Below are positions 9,022-21,049 of a stretch of DNA of 64,000 nt, one piece after another. The DNA is from Cololabis saira (taxonomy: Eukaryota; Chordata; Actinopteri; Beloniformes; Belonidae). Made by a program: the position numbers and the translations under genes. The notes under the pieces were generated by a model, which had not been told where the DNA came from, made no database searches, and worked only from the letters and a program-made list of their open reading frames with translations. The stretch's first letter is position 1. Each line of letters opens with the position of its first letter. The stretch covers positions 2,138,501 to 2,202,500 of the forward strand of contig NC_084599.1 in assembly GCF_033807715.1 (NCBI RefSeq), in the 5' to 3' direction.

Positions 9022-10228
9022 AATTTTGCTCAATATGTTATTGACATTAGCTTTGCTCAATGTCATAAAAACTACAAATTGAAAAAAAATGTGACTTTTT
9101 CTTGAAAAAAAAGTCTGGTATACCATGAACTTTATGTTAAGGCCTTTATAGTAGGACCATTACAACAGAATTACACATCTACTGCAAGATGGACAAAATA
9201 AAAAGATACAGTTCGGGATTCAGATGATAATTGAGTGTCAACATTGAAATAACATCCTTTATCTAGATCTCAGCTGCTTAGTTGCCCATGTACAAACAGG
9301 GACCCTAAAGTGAACCTTCTGATGTGTCTGTGAACCACACTGAAGCTCTACTAAAAGGCTTGTCACAATGTCCCATCTGGACCGTTTTAAGAACAGGTGA
9401 CACAGCACACCGAGGTTAACATTGTGACCTCATGCATGCATCACCCTTCTGTCCTGCAAAAGAGAAGTTTTTTAAAAACATGACTTGTTTTGTAACCTGC
9501 TGTGGCAGTCACAAAGTTTTGATCCATGTGCTGTGGGTGTAATTCTGTTTTGTGGTGCAACATGGACCCAATGTGCCCTTTACATAAGAATATACACTTT
9601 AACAGCAAATAAGCTCATCACAGCAGTTAATATATATTCTTAATTATAGATAATGGATTGTTTTTCTTGACTTTTATTTTATTTATTTTTTATTTTTATA
9701 GTTTTCAACGCTTCACCAAGCAAATAAATTAAGTTAATTAACAAATTGCTGAAGCTTATACAGTAGAACAACCAAAATTGGTCATGCAATGAAAAAAGAA
9801 GGACCTACTATCTGGCTGTATTGTGGTGGTTTTTTTGGTAGTTATTCTACAGTGCTTTGGTTTCAGAGCTGGTGGGTTCTTAGAGGCTATTTCAAGCCAC
9901 AAGATGATGTTAAATTATAAAATGAGAGAACACAAAAAAAACAGAAGCATCAATGATGCATTCAAAAGCAATTATACCAATCTGTGGTGTCAGAACACCT
10001 TCTGTTTTTTCAATGTATAGACTCTTTCTTCTTTTTCTGTCAGAAGATGCTAAGATGGCAATAGCTATGCTGAAATAGTGATGTAACATGTGTAAGGAGT
10101 CTTCACAGGTTGCTGTATGTTGAAAATTGACACTCTACTCTGTTCCAGTGTGTGACTTGTCTTCCCACTACAAGAAGAAATACAAAAACAGACCTGTCCT
10201 GCAACAGATCGGAGAGCTGCTTCTGGGA
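9022..10228. other. unassigned AT-rich stretch
   Basis: No coding potential, RNA gene or transposon end is recognised. Short open frames here have no similarity I can name. The sequence may be old unique intergenic DNA. Confidence 0.55.
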
Positions 10229-10241
10229 TGCACACAGGTAT

Positions 10242-10573
10242 CCATCCATCCATTTCCTTTACTCACTTTATCCTTTGCAGGTCTGCTGGAGTCTATCCCA
10301 GCTCATTACAGGTGAGAGGCAGGTTCATCCTGGACAGGTCGCCAGTCGCAGGGCCACATATATAGACAGACAATCAGGGACTCTCACACCTACGGGCAAT
10401 TTCGAAAACATCAATTAACATAGTATGCATGTTTTTGGACTGTGGGAGGAAGCTGGAGTACCCAGAGGGAACCCATGCAAGCACGGGGAGAACATGTTAA
10501 CTCCACAGAAAGACCTCCGCCGGGCCTGGGAGTCAAACTAGGAACCTTCTTGCTGTGAAGCAACAGTGCTGCC
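10242..10573 (-). mobile_element. tRNA-headed SINE with perfect 13-bp duplication
   Basis: Read on the minus strand, the right side begins with a tRNA-like promoter (GCAGCACTGTTGCTTCACAG, then a degenerate B box near GGTTCCTAGTTTGACTCCC). The body is the widespread teleost sequence containing GCATGTTTTTGGACTGTGGG (plus-strand reading), and the tail is GGAT repeats (plus strand TCCATCCATCC at 10241). The 13-mer TGCACACAGGTAT flanks it exactly at 10229-10241 and 10574-10586. Intact duplications suggest a fairly recent insertion. Confidence 0.88.
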
Positions 10574-10618
10574 TGCACACAGGTATATTTCAGGGAATTA
10601 CATGCAGGAATTGCAGGA

Positions 10619-11160
10619 ACAGTGTTGTTTTTCGTCAACGATGACGAAATTATTTCGTTGACGCACCTTTTTTTCATGACGATAACGAGACGGTGAAGAG
10701 CTTAACGTGGTTCTTTGATGACTAAGACATGACGAGACGGGTTTGAGTTTTCGTTGACGAGACGAAACTAGATGAAAATGTTAGTGGGTCAGACGTTCAA
10801 AATGCATGACATTTCTGCCTTTGACATGTCTGTCAAAAATGTAAAAATATCAGCGCTGCAACGTATGCTTGTTTGGAAACGGCCACCTGGCATCACGCCA
10901 GCAGCACCTGAACACACAGTCACAGTCACTAACAGTCCGGTAGTATGATGGACCCTGGCGGCAGCGGCAAGGGCCTTGGTGGACGGAAACGACAAGATGA
11001 TATATGGACATATTTTCAATATAATCAAGCATAAAGAAAAACAGAATGCATCGTAGGGAGACGGCGATAAATGTGGCCACAAACTAGGTGGAAAGAATAC
11101 ACCAATCTCAAGTGGCACCTGAAGACTCACCACGCTGATATTTGTTCGAAGGTAAGTTAC
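10619..11160 (+). pseudogene. hAT-type first exon with BED finger, degraded
   Basis: The stretch opens with CAGTGTTGTTTTTCGTCAAC, a CAGTG start common in hAT elements, followed by repeated CGTTGACGA and GACGAGACG motifs. From about 10977 the plus strand encodes RQDDIWTYFQYNQA, a stop, KTECIV and then NLKWHLKTHHADICSK, the His-x3-His end of a BED zinc finger. The exon ends at a consensus donor, TCGAAG|GTAAGT at 11152. Two stops and a frame change break it. Downstream exons were not found, and the right end is uncertain. Confidence 0.55.
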
Positions 11161-12204
11161 ACCAAGTCCTGTTAACATATCATATACATAAAATGTTACT
11201 CGACAATCAGCTTGTGATCAATTTTATATGATCAATTGCTGACTTCAGTCTAAATTAGCTTGGTTGCGCTGCTAACCCAGGTTAAAGTTAGTTTAGTTGT
11301 GCTGACATCAATTCAGTAGCTTGTGTGTGTGTGTTACTGGTAGCCTGTGTGTGGTACATGACAGGGTTTTGGTCGGGCTGCAAGTGTAATCAGTATCTTA
11401 TTGACCCATGTTTGAGTGACTGTCTGAAACGTAGACTAGAATATAGCATTTGAGACCTGTTGCTGTTCCCCATGTGTCTAAATGAACAGCACACTTGGCT
11501 TTTTTGTAACAATAGCAGCATGTTTAACCATGTTTATGTAGGACAGTGGTCTGAGTGTGTCAGTAGGTGTCGCTGTTGCACTGTCGGTGTCTCAGTTCTC
11601 GCGGTTCTGAATTACGTCCCGTGCGGTGGCCATGTTTTTGTACAGTTCGTCTTCCATGTGTTGTAAGGTAAGCATGGTTTTTGGCCGCCCGAATTATCCT
11701 CAAATATCAGCGCTAAAACCACCATCCACTTAATTGGTGGTATGATTCTGTTTGTTTACATTGTACACTATGTTCTGCCATGACTTTGAATATTTTTTAG
11801 ATGTGTTTTGTGATGTTTAAGAGACATGGTAACTTCAGCTAGCAAATTATCAGCTTTTCGGGTTATTGAGTTGTGTTAAGCATTACTAGTATGCTGTGAG
11901 CCCTTACGATGTTTAATCTGCGAATAGTGCAGGACAGAGCAGTGGTTTTATCTGTGAATTTAGCATCTCATCTGTTAGTTTGTATCTCATATTTTATATC
12001 TGGTCATCCTGCTGCTGCTTCCACCTGCCTGTGGGGATGTCTGCTGTGTGGTTGCTGACGTCCTGGCCGACAACAAACCAGACCCTGTAATAACCAGGGC
12101 AGTGCAATAACTTTGTGCAATATTACATAACACTAATTTACTTTCTATCCATATAATTCTATTTATGGCACTGCACTTTTTATTTTTATTTCTTTATTTC
12201 TATT
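11161..12204. other. unassigned; short LINE 3' UTR-like piece near 12000
   Basis: No gene is recognised. Positions 12000-12075 (GGTCATCCTGCTGCTGCTTC onward) resemble the L2 3' UTR segments at 2640-2680 and 24685-24745. The rest could be the intron and end of the hAT remnant to the left, but no right terminal repeat was identified. Confidence 0.5.
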
Positions 12205-13559
12205 TTTGTTATTAGGACCCGAGCACTTACAGTGTGAACGCCCTATTTTTTTTTTCTTGTTTTTATTTTTTTTTTTCCGACGAAAGGAGGGCCTTTTTTT
12301 CCCCCTAAACGTGCCCCAAAAGTCACCAAATTTTGCACGCAAGCCAGGCCTGGCGAAAATTTTTATATTTAATAGTTTGCATTGATGGGCATAGCCTAAT
12401 GGCTCAACAGCGCCCCCTAGGAAACATAGTGCCTCAATCCCCACAATACGGTTTGACGTACATGCACGGAAATCGGTACACACCTGTATGATGTCACAAC
12501 TTAAAGAGAAGTCTCTTGGCGCCATGGCTGAAACCGAACAGGAAGTCGGCCATTTTGAATTGATCGTGTAATTTTGGTGCAATTTATGCCATTCCTTCGG
12601 CAGTTAATGCGGCCCGAACCGTAACGTGTCCCCAAGTGTGTTATACATCAAAATGTGCGTCTCCATCATCGGACTCGGTTTTGAGTCCTTGAACATAATT
12701 GCTGCAAATTAGCCATGCCCCTTCATCTGATTGGTCGATATCTGATAGTTCCTACTTTTTGCCATAACTTTTGAATGGTTTGACATAGAGAGTCGTGGGT
12801 GGTTTCATCTGCTAAATGTCCAGGCCTGAAGAATCTACATGCAAGTCATACAAGCTTCCACTGCAGCCTGAACGTGCACAAGGGTGCGAGGGCCCGTTCA
12901 TGGCTGCTTGCAGCTTTAATTACGGGCCCGAGCACCTTCAGTGCGAAGGCCCTATTGTATCTGTAGGAATTTTTAGGGCCCGATCACTTGCAGTGCGAAG
13001 GCCCTATTGTATTTGCAGGAATTTTTATTATTATTTTCCTGACAAAAGGAAGGCCTTTTTGCGTGGCAAAATGGCTCAACAGCGCCCCCTTGAAAACTTT
13101 GTGCCTCAAGCCCCACAATACGGTTAGACGTACATGCACGAAAATCGGTACACACCTGTATCATGGCGCAACTTAAACAAAAGTCTCTTGGGGTCATGCC
13201 CGAAACCGAACAGGATGTCGGCCATTTTGAATTAATCGTGTCATTTTGGCGAAATTTATGCCATTCCTTCGGCAGTTAATTCAGCCCGAACCGTAACGTG
13301 TCCCCAAGTGTGTTATACATCAAAATGTGCGTCTCCATCCTGCGACTACACGCATTACTTTTCTCTTTCAAAAGTGTTACCGTGGCGACGCTAGACGCCA
13401 ACAAGCGCACCCCCCCTTCACCTGATTGGTCCATATTTGATAGTTCCCCAAAAGCCACCAAATTTGGCATGCAAGCCAGGCCTGGCGATACATTTGATAT
13501 TTCATGGTTTGCATTAATGGGCGTGGCTTAACGACTCAACAGCGCCCCCTAGAATACTT

Positions 13560-14262
13560 TTCTCTGCCATAACTTTTGAATGGTTTGACATAGAGAGTTG
13601 TGGGTGGTGTCATGGGACTCAATATTGAGTCCTTGACCATAATTGGTGAAAATTAGCTCCGCCCCTTCTTCTGATTGGTTCTCCATATTTCCTGCCATAA
13701 ATTTTGAATGTTTTGACATAGAGAGTTGTGGGTGATGTCACCTGAATCGGTATTGAGTCCTTGAGCTTCATTGGCCTGAATTAGCCCCGCCCCTTCTTCT
13801 GATTGGTTGTCCCGATTTTCTACTATAACTTTTGAATGGTTTGACATAGAGAGTCGTGGGTGGTGTCGTCAGATTCTGTATGGAGTCCTTGACCTTCATT
13901 GGCCTGAATTAGCCCCGCCCCTTCTTCTGATTGGTTTTCCCGAATTTCTACTATAACTTTTGAATGGTTTGACATAGAGAGTCGTGGGTGGTGTCATTGG
14001 CAATGTATTGAGTCCTTGACCTTCTTTGGCCTGAATTAGCCCCGCCCCTTCTTCTGATTGGTTGTCCCGATTTTCTACTATAACTTTTGAATGGTTTGAC
14101 ATAGAGAGTTGTGGGTGGTGTCATCAGATTCTGTATGGAGTCCTTGACTTTCATTGGCCTGAATTAGCCCCGCCCATTCTTCTGATTGGTTGTACCTTTT
14201 TTCTGCTATAACTTTTGAATGGTTTAACATAGGAAGTCGTGGGTGGTGTCATTTCTGATATG
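13560..14262 (+). repeat. about 128-bp tandem repeat, six units
   Basis: Each unit contains ATAACTTTTGAATGGTTTGAC, GAGTCGTGGGTGGTGTCAT, a GAGTCCTTGACC segment and GCCCCGCCCCTTCTTCTGATT. The ATAACTTTTGAAT segments start near 13569, 13698, 13826, 13955, 14081 and 14209. A second, interrupted array with the same unit spans about 16000-17280. Copies differ at several percent of positions, so the array is old but still regular. Confidence 0.85.
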
Positions 14263-16187
14263 CTTATGGGGGGCGGTGGCCGTGAGTGCGAGGGCCCGTT
14301 CATCGCTGCTTGCAGCTTTAATTATTTATATATTTATTTATTTATTTCTTCTGACAAAAGGAAGGCCTTTTTGCCCCCCTAAGCGTGCCCAAAAAGTCAC
14401 CAAATTTTGCACGCAAGCCAGGCCTGGCGGAAATTTTTATATTTAATGGTTTACATTAATGGGAGTGGCAAAATGGCTCAACAGCGCCCCTTTAAAACTT
14501 TGTGCCTCAAGCCCAAGTGAATTAATCGTGTCATTTTGGCGAAATTTATGCCATTCCTTCGGCAGTTAATTCGGCCCGAACCGTAACATGCACCCAGGTG
14601 TGTTATACATCAAAATGTGCGTCTCCATCCTGCGACTACACGCATTACTTTTCTCTTTCAAAAGTGTTACCGTGGCGACGCTAGACGCCAACAAGCGCAC
14701 CCCCCCTTCATCTGATTGGTCCATATTTGATAGTTCCCCAAAAGGCACCAAATTTGGCATGCAAACCAGGCCTGGCCATAAATTTTATATTTCATGGTTT
14801 GGATTAATGGGCGTGGCCTAACGGCTCAACAGCGCCCCCCGGAAAACTTTGTGCCTCAAGCCCCACAATACGGTTTGACATACATGCACGAAAATCGCTA
14901 CACACCTGTATCATGGCACAACTTAAAGAAAAGTCTCTTGGAGCCATGGCCGAAACCGAACAGGAAGTCGGCCATTTTGAATTAATTGTGTAATTTTGGC
15001 GCAATTTATGCCATTCTTTCGGCAATTAATACGGCCCGAACTGTAATGTGCACCCAGGTGTGTTATACATCAAAATGTGCGTCTCCATCCTGTGACTACG
15101 CGCATTACTTTTCTCTTTCAAAAGTGTTACCGTGGCGACGCTAGACGCCAAAAAGCGCGCCCACCCTTCATTTGATTGGTTCAGACCGAAAAAACTTTGC
15201 GCCCCAAGCCCCATAATACGGTTTGATGTACATGAACGAAAATCGGCACACACCTGTATCATGTCGCAACTAAAAGAAAAGTCTCTTGGCGCCATGACCG
15301 AAGCCGAACAGGAAGTCGGCCATTTTGAACATTCTGAATTAATCGCGTAATTTTGGAGCAATATATGCCATTCCTTCGAGAATTAATTCAGCCCGAACCG
15401 TATCGTGAACCGAGATGTGTTACACATCAAAATTTGCGTCTCCATCCTGCGACTACATGCATTACTTCTCTCTTTCAAAAGTGTTACCGTGGCAACGCTA
15501 GACGCCAAGAAGCGCACCCCCCCTTCATCTGATTGGTCCATATTTGATAGTTCCCCAAAAGTCACCAAATTTGGCATGCAAGTCAGGCCTGGCGATGAAT
15601 TTGATATTTCATGGTTTGGATTAATGGGCGTGGCCAAAATGCTCAACAGCCCCCCCCGGAAAACTTTGTGCCTCAAGCCCCACAATACGGTTTGACGTAC
15701 ATGCACGAAAATCGCTACACACCTGTATCATGGCACAACTTAAAGAAAGGTCTCTTGGAGCCATGGCCGAAAACGAACAGGAAGTCGGCCATTTTGAATT
15801 AATTGTGTAATTTTGGCGCAATTTATGCCATTCCTTCGGCAATTAATATGGCCCGAACTGTAATGTGCACCCAGGTTTGTTATACATCAAAATGTGCGTC
15901 TCCATCCTGCGCTAGACGCCAAAAGGCGCGCCCCCCCTTCATCTGATTGGTCCATATTTGATAGTCACCCAATTTTGCATGCAAGCCAGGCCTGCTATAA
16001 CATTTGAATGTTTTGACATAGAGAGTCGTGGGTGGTGTCATGGGACTCTGTAATGAGTCCTTAAGCTTCGTTGGCCTTAATTAGCCCCGCCCCTTCTTCT
16101 GATTGGTTGTCCCTATTTCCTGCTATAACTTTAGAATGTTTTGACATAGAGAGTCGTGGGTGGTGTCATCAGACTCTGTATGGACTC

Positions 16188-16899
16188 TGTTAGGTTCCTA
16201 AATCCTCACAACATAAATAACTTAGAAAAAGACACCAGAGACCTGTGGAATGATTTTCAATGCGCTTCTGCAGAAGCTTGGAGAGAAATCCTGAGGAGCT
16301 TTAGGCAACACGGCCGTCCTCTTTAGAGGCTCGTCAGAACTTCTCCCAAAATCTCCCTGCAGAGCTGGCGCTTTTATTCAGCAAGGATGACAGGAATTAC
16401 CATATTTGGAACAGTGAATGTATAGATAACAGACGTTGGGGGTAAAAGACACCCAATAGTAAATAGTTGAATGGACAATGGACAGAAACAGGAAACAGAT
16501 GGTCACACAGATCAGATGATGGTTGAAAAGTCACACCTTATGACTTTTCAGTTAGTAAGTAACTTATCTGTGGTGTGCAGAGCAACAGACATCCTTTTAA
16601 GAAAATGGTCAAGGGGTCAACTAAAACAGGACCTCTGTTGGAGGTTTGAACAGATGGTTTTAAAGACACTGGGGTATTTGTTGGACCACAGGAAGGGCTG
16701 TCCTCATCTTTTAACATGTGATGGGGGTCTTGAAACAGATGCACCTAAAAAACAAAGGTTCATTGACCAATGAGGAAGTCAGCAGTTTTAACCTCCTGCG
16801 TGTGTCAAAGAATGTCACAAACACAGTCAGCTCTCTGATTTGACTTGATTCTGATTCTCATAAGAACAAACTTAATTCAGACTTTTGATTAATCTGACA
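16188..16899 (-). mobile_element. 712-bp solo LTR
   Basis: The segment starts TGTTAGGTTCC and ends TTAATCTGACA, so its termini are TGT...ACA. A 5-bp duplication GACTC flanks it exactly (16183-16187 and 16900-16904), and it splits one unit of the surrounding tandem array. On the minus strand, TGAATAAAAGCGCCAGC near 16367-16383 provides an AATAAA polyadenylation signal, which suggests the element reads on the minus strand. No internal coding region is present, as expected after recombination between two LTRs. The family (endogenous retrovirus or Gypsy) cannot be decided from the LTR alone. Confidence 0.82.
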
Positions 16900-17338
16900 G
16901 ACTCCTTGACCTTCATTGGCCTGAATTAGCCCCACCCCTTTTTTTGATTGGTTGTCCCTATTTCCTGCTATAACTTTTGAATGTTTTGACATAGAGAGTA
17001 TTGGGTGGTGTCATCTGACTCTGTATTGAGTCCTTGAGCTTCATTGGCCTGAATTAACCCTGCCCCTTTTTCTGATAGGTTGTCCGATTTTCTGCTATAA
17101 CTTTTGAATGGTTTGACATAGAGAGTCATGGGTGGTGTCATCAGATTCTGTATGGACTCCTTGACCTTCATTGGCCTGAACTAGCCCCGCCCCTTCTTCT
17201 GATTGGTTGTCCCTTTTTTCTGCTATAACTTTTGAATGGTTTGATATAGGAAGTCATGGGTGGTGTCATTTCTGATATGCTTATGGGGGGCGGTGGACGT
17301 GAGTGCGAGGGCCCGTTCATCGCTGCTTGCAGCTTTAA

Positions 17339-18399
17339 ATTGTATTTGTATCTTTATTTTTTATGTTTTTATCTTTACATGGCTGTTTGGTTTTTTAAGT
17401 GTTTGATGTGTATATGACAGTCCTGTGTGAGTGAGATGGAGATGTCAATTTCCCAGAGGGAACCTCCCAAAGGGATAAATTAAGTCATCAGAATCGGAAT
17501 CTGAATCTGGATCTCTGTTGGAAGTTGCCTGGATAGAAGCATCTGCTAAATTAAATGTAATATAGGTTGTATGACAACGCCGTCATATTTCTTTGCAAAT
17601 AATGCAGACAATTTATTAATCCTCAGGGAGTTAACATGCATTTTATTGCTACTATACACGCCCCCACAGCCTACAGCAGTGGTCTTCAACCCTGGTCCTC
17701 AAGATCTACTGTCCTGGATGTTTTAGATGTTTCCCTGCTCCAGCACACCATGATACAAATGACTGTTATTAACAGACTTGTGCAGAGCATGATGACATGA
17801 TGATAACGATCATTAATTAGAATCAGGTGTGTTGATGCAGGGAAACATCTAAAACATCTAGATTTTGAGGACCAGGGTTGAAATAAATTTTTAATTATAT
17901 TTGGTGACAGTAAGTGATCTAGTTATAGTGAGAGTGTGCACAAGAGGCTGTCTGTCCAGTCAGGCTGCTGCTCAGCACTCCTGATCTGTTGAACAACATC
18001 TTCATTTCTGTTTGTTAGTTGTTGTTTTTAAATGTCTCATTGATAGAAAAATAAGACATTTCTGCTGAATGACTTATATACTTAATTTGCAAGGGATGAG
18101 GGACTAGCCCCACGTGATTAAATTTCCCTTTCCATCTGTTTAAATCTCCCTTTACAGTTTGACAGCTGTGCCAGCTACAAGTTGCCACCCTTGAGTCATT
18201 TTCTTATGACTGTGTTGTGACTGGTAGTGTATCATCTTTCATGATTTCATAAGGGTTTTTTAAAAACATATATTATATATATAGGCATGTATGTGCGTAT
18301 ATGCATATGCATGATTACCATGGCGCTGGTTAAAGCTTGCAGCTGCTTGCAACCGCTCTTACTTGATCTCTTTTTTTTTCTAATTAGGGCCAGAGCACT
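17339..18399. other. unassigned spacer around a MITE
   Basis: Apart from the MITE at 17672-17883 and a short truncated start of the GGGCCCGAGCAC repeat at 18383-18402, nothing is recognised. An ATAT-rich run lies near 18270-18310. Confidence 0.5.
17672..17883. mobile_element. hAT-like MITE, palindromic
   Basis: The left arm CAGTGGTCTTCAACCCTGGT, followed by TTTTAGATGTTTCCCTGC, pairs with the right arm GCAGGGAAACATCTAAAAC and GAGGACCAGGGTTGAA. The right terminus is truncated after GTTGAA, where the final CACTG would be expected. The CAGTGG...CCACTG type end is typical of hAT MITEs in fish. Confidence 0.75.
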
Positions 18400-19120
18400 T
18401 ACATCTCGTCTCCTCCTGAGATGAGCCTCACCACTGTAGTGTCGTCAGCAAATTTAATGATGGTGTTCATGCTGTGGGCCGGACTGCAGTCGAAGGTGTA
18501 GAGGGTCTAGAGGAGAGGGCTCAGCACACACCTCTGGGGGGAGCCCGTGCTGAGTGTGGGGATGGAGGAGAGGTGAGGGCTGAGTTTAACTTGTTTGGGC
18601 CCAGTTTGTGAGGAAGTCCTTAATCCAATTACTGTGCAGCATGAAGAATGATGGCTATGGCGTCCTCTGTTGATAGGGGGGGGGGGGGGCTTAAGGACCA
18701 GCCGCTCCAGGCACTTGATGATGGTGGGGTATGGCAGAGGGTTTTTGTGTTGGAACTCAAAGCGGGCAAGGTAGTTGTTCAGCTCCTCTGCCAGTCGGAC
18801 GCTTGAGTCTGCAGCCGTGTTGTCATGGCCCCTGAAGTTAGTTGAGTTGTGGTCGGAGAGAGGTGTTCCTCAATTTTGTTTTTATAGTCTGTTTTGGCTT
18901 TTTTAATTTCCCCTTCTCAGGTCAGCTCTGGCAGCACTGCACAGTGCTTTATTGCCTGACCTGAAGGCGTTGTTGCAGTCCCTGAGGAGTGCTTTAACCT
19001 GGCTGGTCATCCAGGGCTTCTCATTTGGGAAAATGTGGACGCATTTGTCCACGGTAGTGACATTATCCATGCAGAACTTGATGCAGCACAGTACAGCCTA
19101 TGTGTGGGCTGTTGTTCTGT
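18400..19120 (-). pseudogene. L2/CR1-clade LINE reverse transcriptase remnant
   Basis: The minus strand from about 18500 to 18405 encodes TLYTFDCSPAHS, then NTIIKFADDTTVVRLISGG, with the FADD catalytic box. Further upstream on the minus strand (about 19020-18910) KPWMTSQVKALLRDCNNAF and KALCSAARADL are readable, which belong to the linker between endonuclease and RT. Several stops and frameshifts occur, and a run of about 16 G at 18677-18692 interrupts it. It begins exactly where a truncated GGGCCCGAGCAC repeat ends. Confidence 0.8.
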
Positions 19121-20639
19121 GTTTGTTAATGTGTTTGTCCTCTGTTATTGCCCCCCCCCCACACACACTACACATAAACTACAACTCACCACCATAGACA
19201 TATATAAGTAGACGCCCCATTGAGTGTTCTTGCTCGCTGCTGCGATACGTCAACGTCGCCGTCTCGCCGCCATATTGGATGTGGCAAGACTGCGCTGTAA
19301 ACTAATACAAGTAAATGGACTTAAAATGAAAAAATATGTTTCTCTATTTTTCTTATTTTTGTGAGGGGGGATAGGCTATATATTGTTTTTCGGCACTACC
19401 TTGTTCTCTATAGCTGATATAACATGAATTACTCCTATGAATTACTCCTATGTAAGCAGAGAGCTAATAAATAGATACCTACGTCATCATATCATATTCC
19501 GAACCATCAACACTATCCCATTACCAGTGTGGCTCCTTTCAGTGCAAAACGTTCAATCAATAAAAGAACATGTCAAAAAACTAGGCAATTGGCTGTTTAA
19601 TATTCATCATTAGATTTTCTGATACTCACAGGGATAGTAGTGTTGTGCTATCAATGAAACCAGAAATTTCCAATAATTTGTAATAAAAATCAACTTCACA
19701 TCCTCTTCTACAGGAGTAATCTCAAATAATTGTTCAGACAAGATGTCAAATGTTGAACAATTAGAAGAGTTAAATGGGCCAGAAGTAACTGCAGAACATG
19801 TTGGCCATATGGATGGAACCCACTGAGATCTAATTGCTGGCAAAAGGCCAAAGAATTTCTGGGAAGGATACAGGACTGAAGAGCGATCAAGTGAATGAAA
19901 GAAGCAGGGTGAAGCTTATCTTATCCCACCTGTGCAGTACACATAGGGATTTTGTGAGTGAAGCTGTTTAGCGTGACACTGGTGTACAGATGCCAACACA
20001 GAAACAGACGGACATGAAAGCAGACTCAACAAAGGAGGGTTAGCGTTTAAAATAAGGTAATATGGGAAATAATTCTCATTTTCAGATGAAGTAATCATAC
20101 TGAGATGAAATTAACTTCATTAAACCACATTTTAACTCGTTTTGAACATAAACATAATAGTGCTTTTCCTATATAATCCCAGAGTTTCCTGAGTGATCCA
20201 TTAATCCCAGTCTAACATGCTCAATGTCAGTTTTGCAGGAATGCCCAAAATAATGGTTCCACTTTAAAAACTTAAAAATTAATTTGTGATAGTAATGATG
20301 CTTGGCAACTCAACAGTCAGCTAAATATCTGACTTGTTTCTGCAGTGAGGAATTAGGGAAATACTTTAAACCCACTTTCACTTATTAAAAGGTTTCATTC
20401 CTCTTTTGGAGTCAAACTTGTTTCCAACCCATCAGAAACACACAGCAGTTCAAAAAAGCTCAGACAAAATATGAACAGATAAAAATAAATGTTAAAAGAA
20501 AGTTTCACAATGCTGTAAGTATATCATTTCTATTTGTCTAAATATTTTTCTTCAGTTTTCAGTGTTCATTAAAAAACATAATTCCCTGTGCGCATGCATT
20601 CTCTCAATCTTCTTAAAGCGACAAAAAGGAACTTTTACA
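19121..20639. other. unassigned, mostly AT-rich
   Basis: A C-run and CACACA lie at 19150-19170. The segment 19195-19310 (AGTAGACGCCCCATTGAGTG, GTCTCGCCGCCATATTGG) looks like a fish interspersed repeat that I cannot name. No coding sequence is recognised in the remainder. Confidence 0.45.
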
Positions 20640-21046
20640 ACTGTTAGCTCAGAGCAGAGGGTCCTCTTATTAGTCTCCAGATCTCAACCCCATAGAATAT
20701 CTTTGGAAGGAGTTGAAAGTCTGTGCTGCCCAGCGACAGCCCCCAAACATCACTGCTCTGGAGATCTGAATGGAGGAATGGGCCAAAATGGAGCCTTGTG
20801 AAGACTTACAGAAAACATTTGACCTCTGTCATTGCCAACAAAGGGTATATAACAAATAATTGATATGATTTTTTGTTATTGACCAAATACTTATTTTCCA
20901 CTATAATTTGCAAATACATTCTTTAAAAATCAGACAATGTGATTTTCTGGATTTTTTTAATTTATTTTGTCTCTCATAGTTGAGATATACCTGTGATGAA
21001 AATGACAGGCCTCTTTTATCGTTTTAAGTGGGAGAAGCTGGGAGAC
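20640..21046 (+). pseudogene. Tc1-type transposase C-terminus and 3' end
   Basis: The plus strand encodes [15 protein letters not shown], the conserved segment holding the last acidic residue of the Tc1 DDE catalytic core, then [15 protein letters not shown], a stop, MEEWAK and a final NK-stop at about 20850. The downstream sequence (CAAATACTTATTTTCCACTA onward) is a typical Tc1 3' region. The rest of the element is missing on the left, and on the right it is cut by the Harbinger-like element beginning at 21050. Confidence 0.82.
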
Positions 21047-21049
21047 CCG

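Larger units (their letters stand above)
12205..17338 (+). repeat. high-copy GGGCCCGAGCAC repeat complex
   Basis: Units begin near GGGCCCGAGCACTTACAGTG (12216, 12924, 12979) and end GCTGCTTGCAGCTTTAA (12915, 14317, 17335). Between these ends the same segments recur: AAATTTTGCACGCAAGCCAG, CTCAACAGCGCCCCCT, CGAAAATCGGTACACACCTG, CAGGAAGTCGGCCATTTTGA, and a GTGCGTCTCCATCCTGCGAC block. Further copies are at 57605-57835 and, inverted, 59355-60552. There is no transposase; the ends at TTAA/TAATTA suggest a DNA-transposon derivative, but the superfamily is not identified. Short open frames across it are shadows of the conserved repeat. Confidence 0.8.

Noticed and set aside
16471..16773. 100-codon frame as an internal retroelement gene
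   Set aside because: It lies wholly within the solo LTR, on the strand opposite to the polyadenylation signal, and has no recognisable motif.
12205..17338. Many 60-130 codon frames on both strands
   Set aside because: They recur because the same non-coding repeat segments recur; the residue strings differ by frame and contain no domain.
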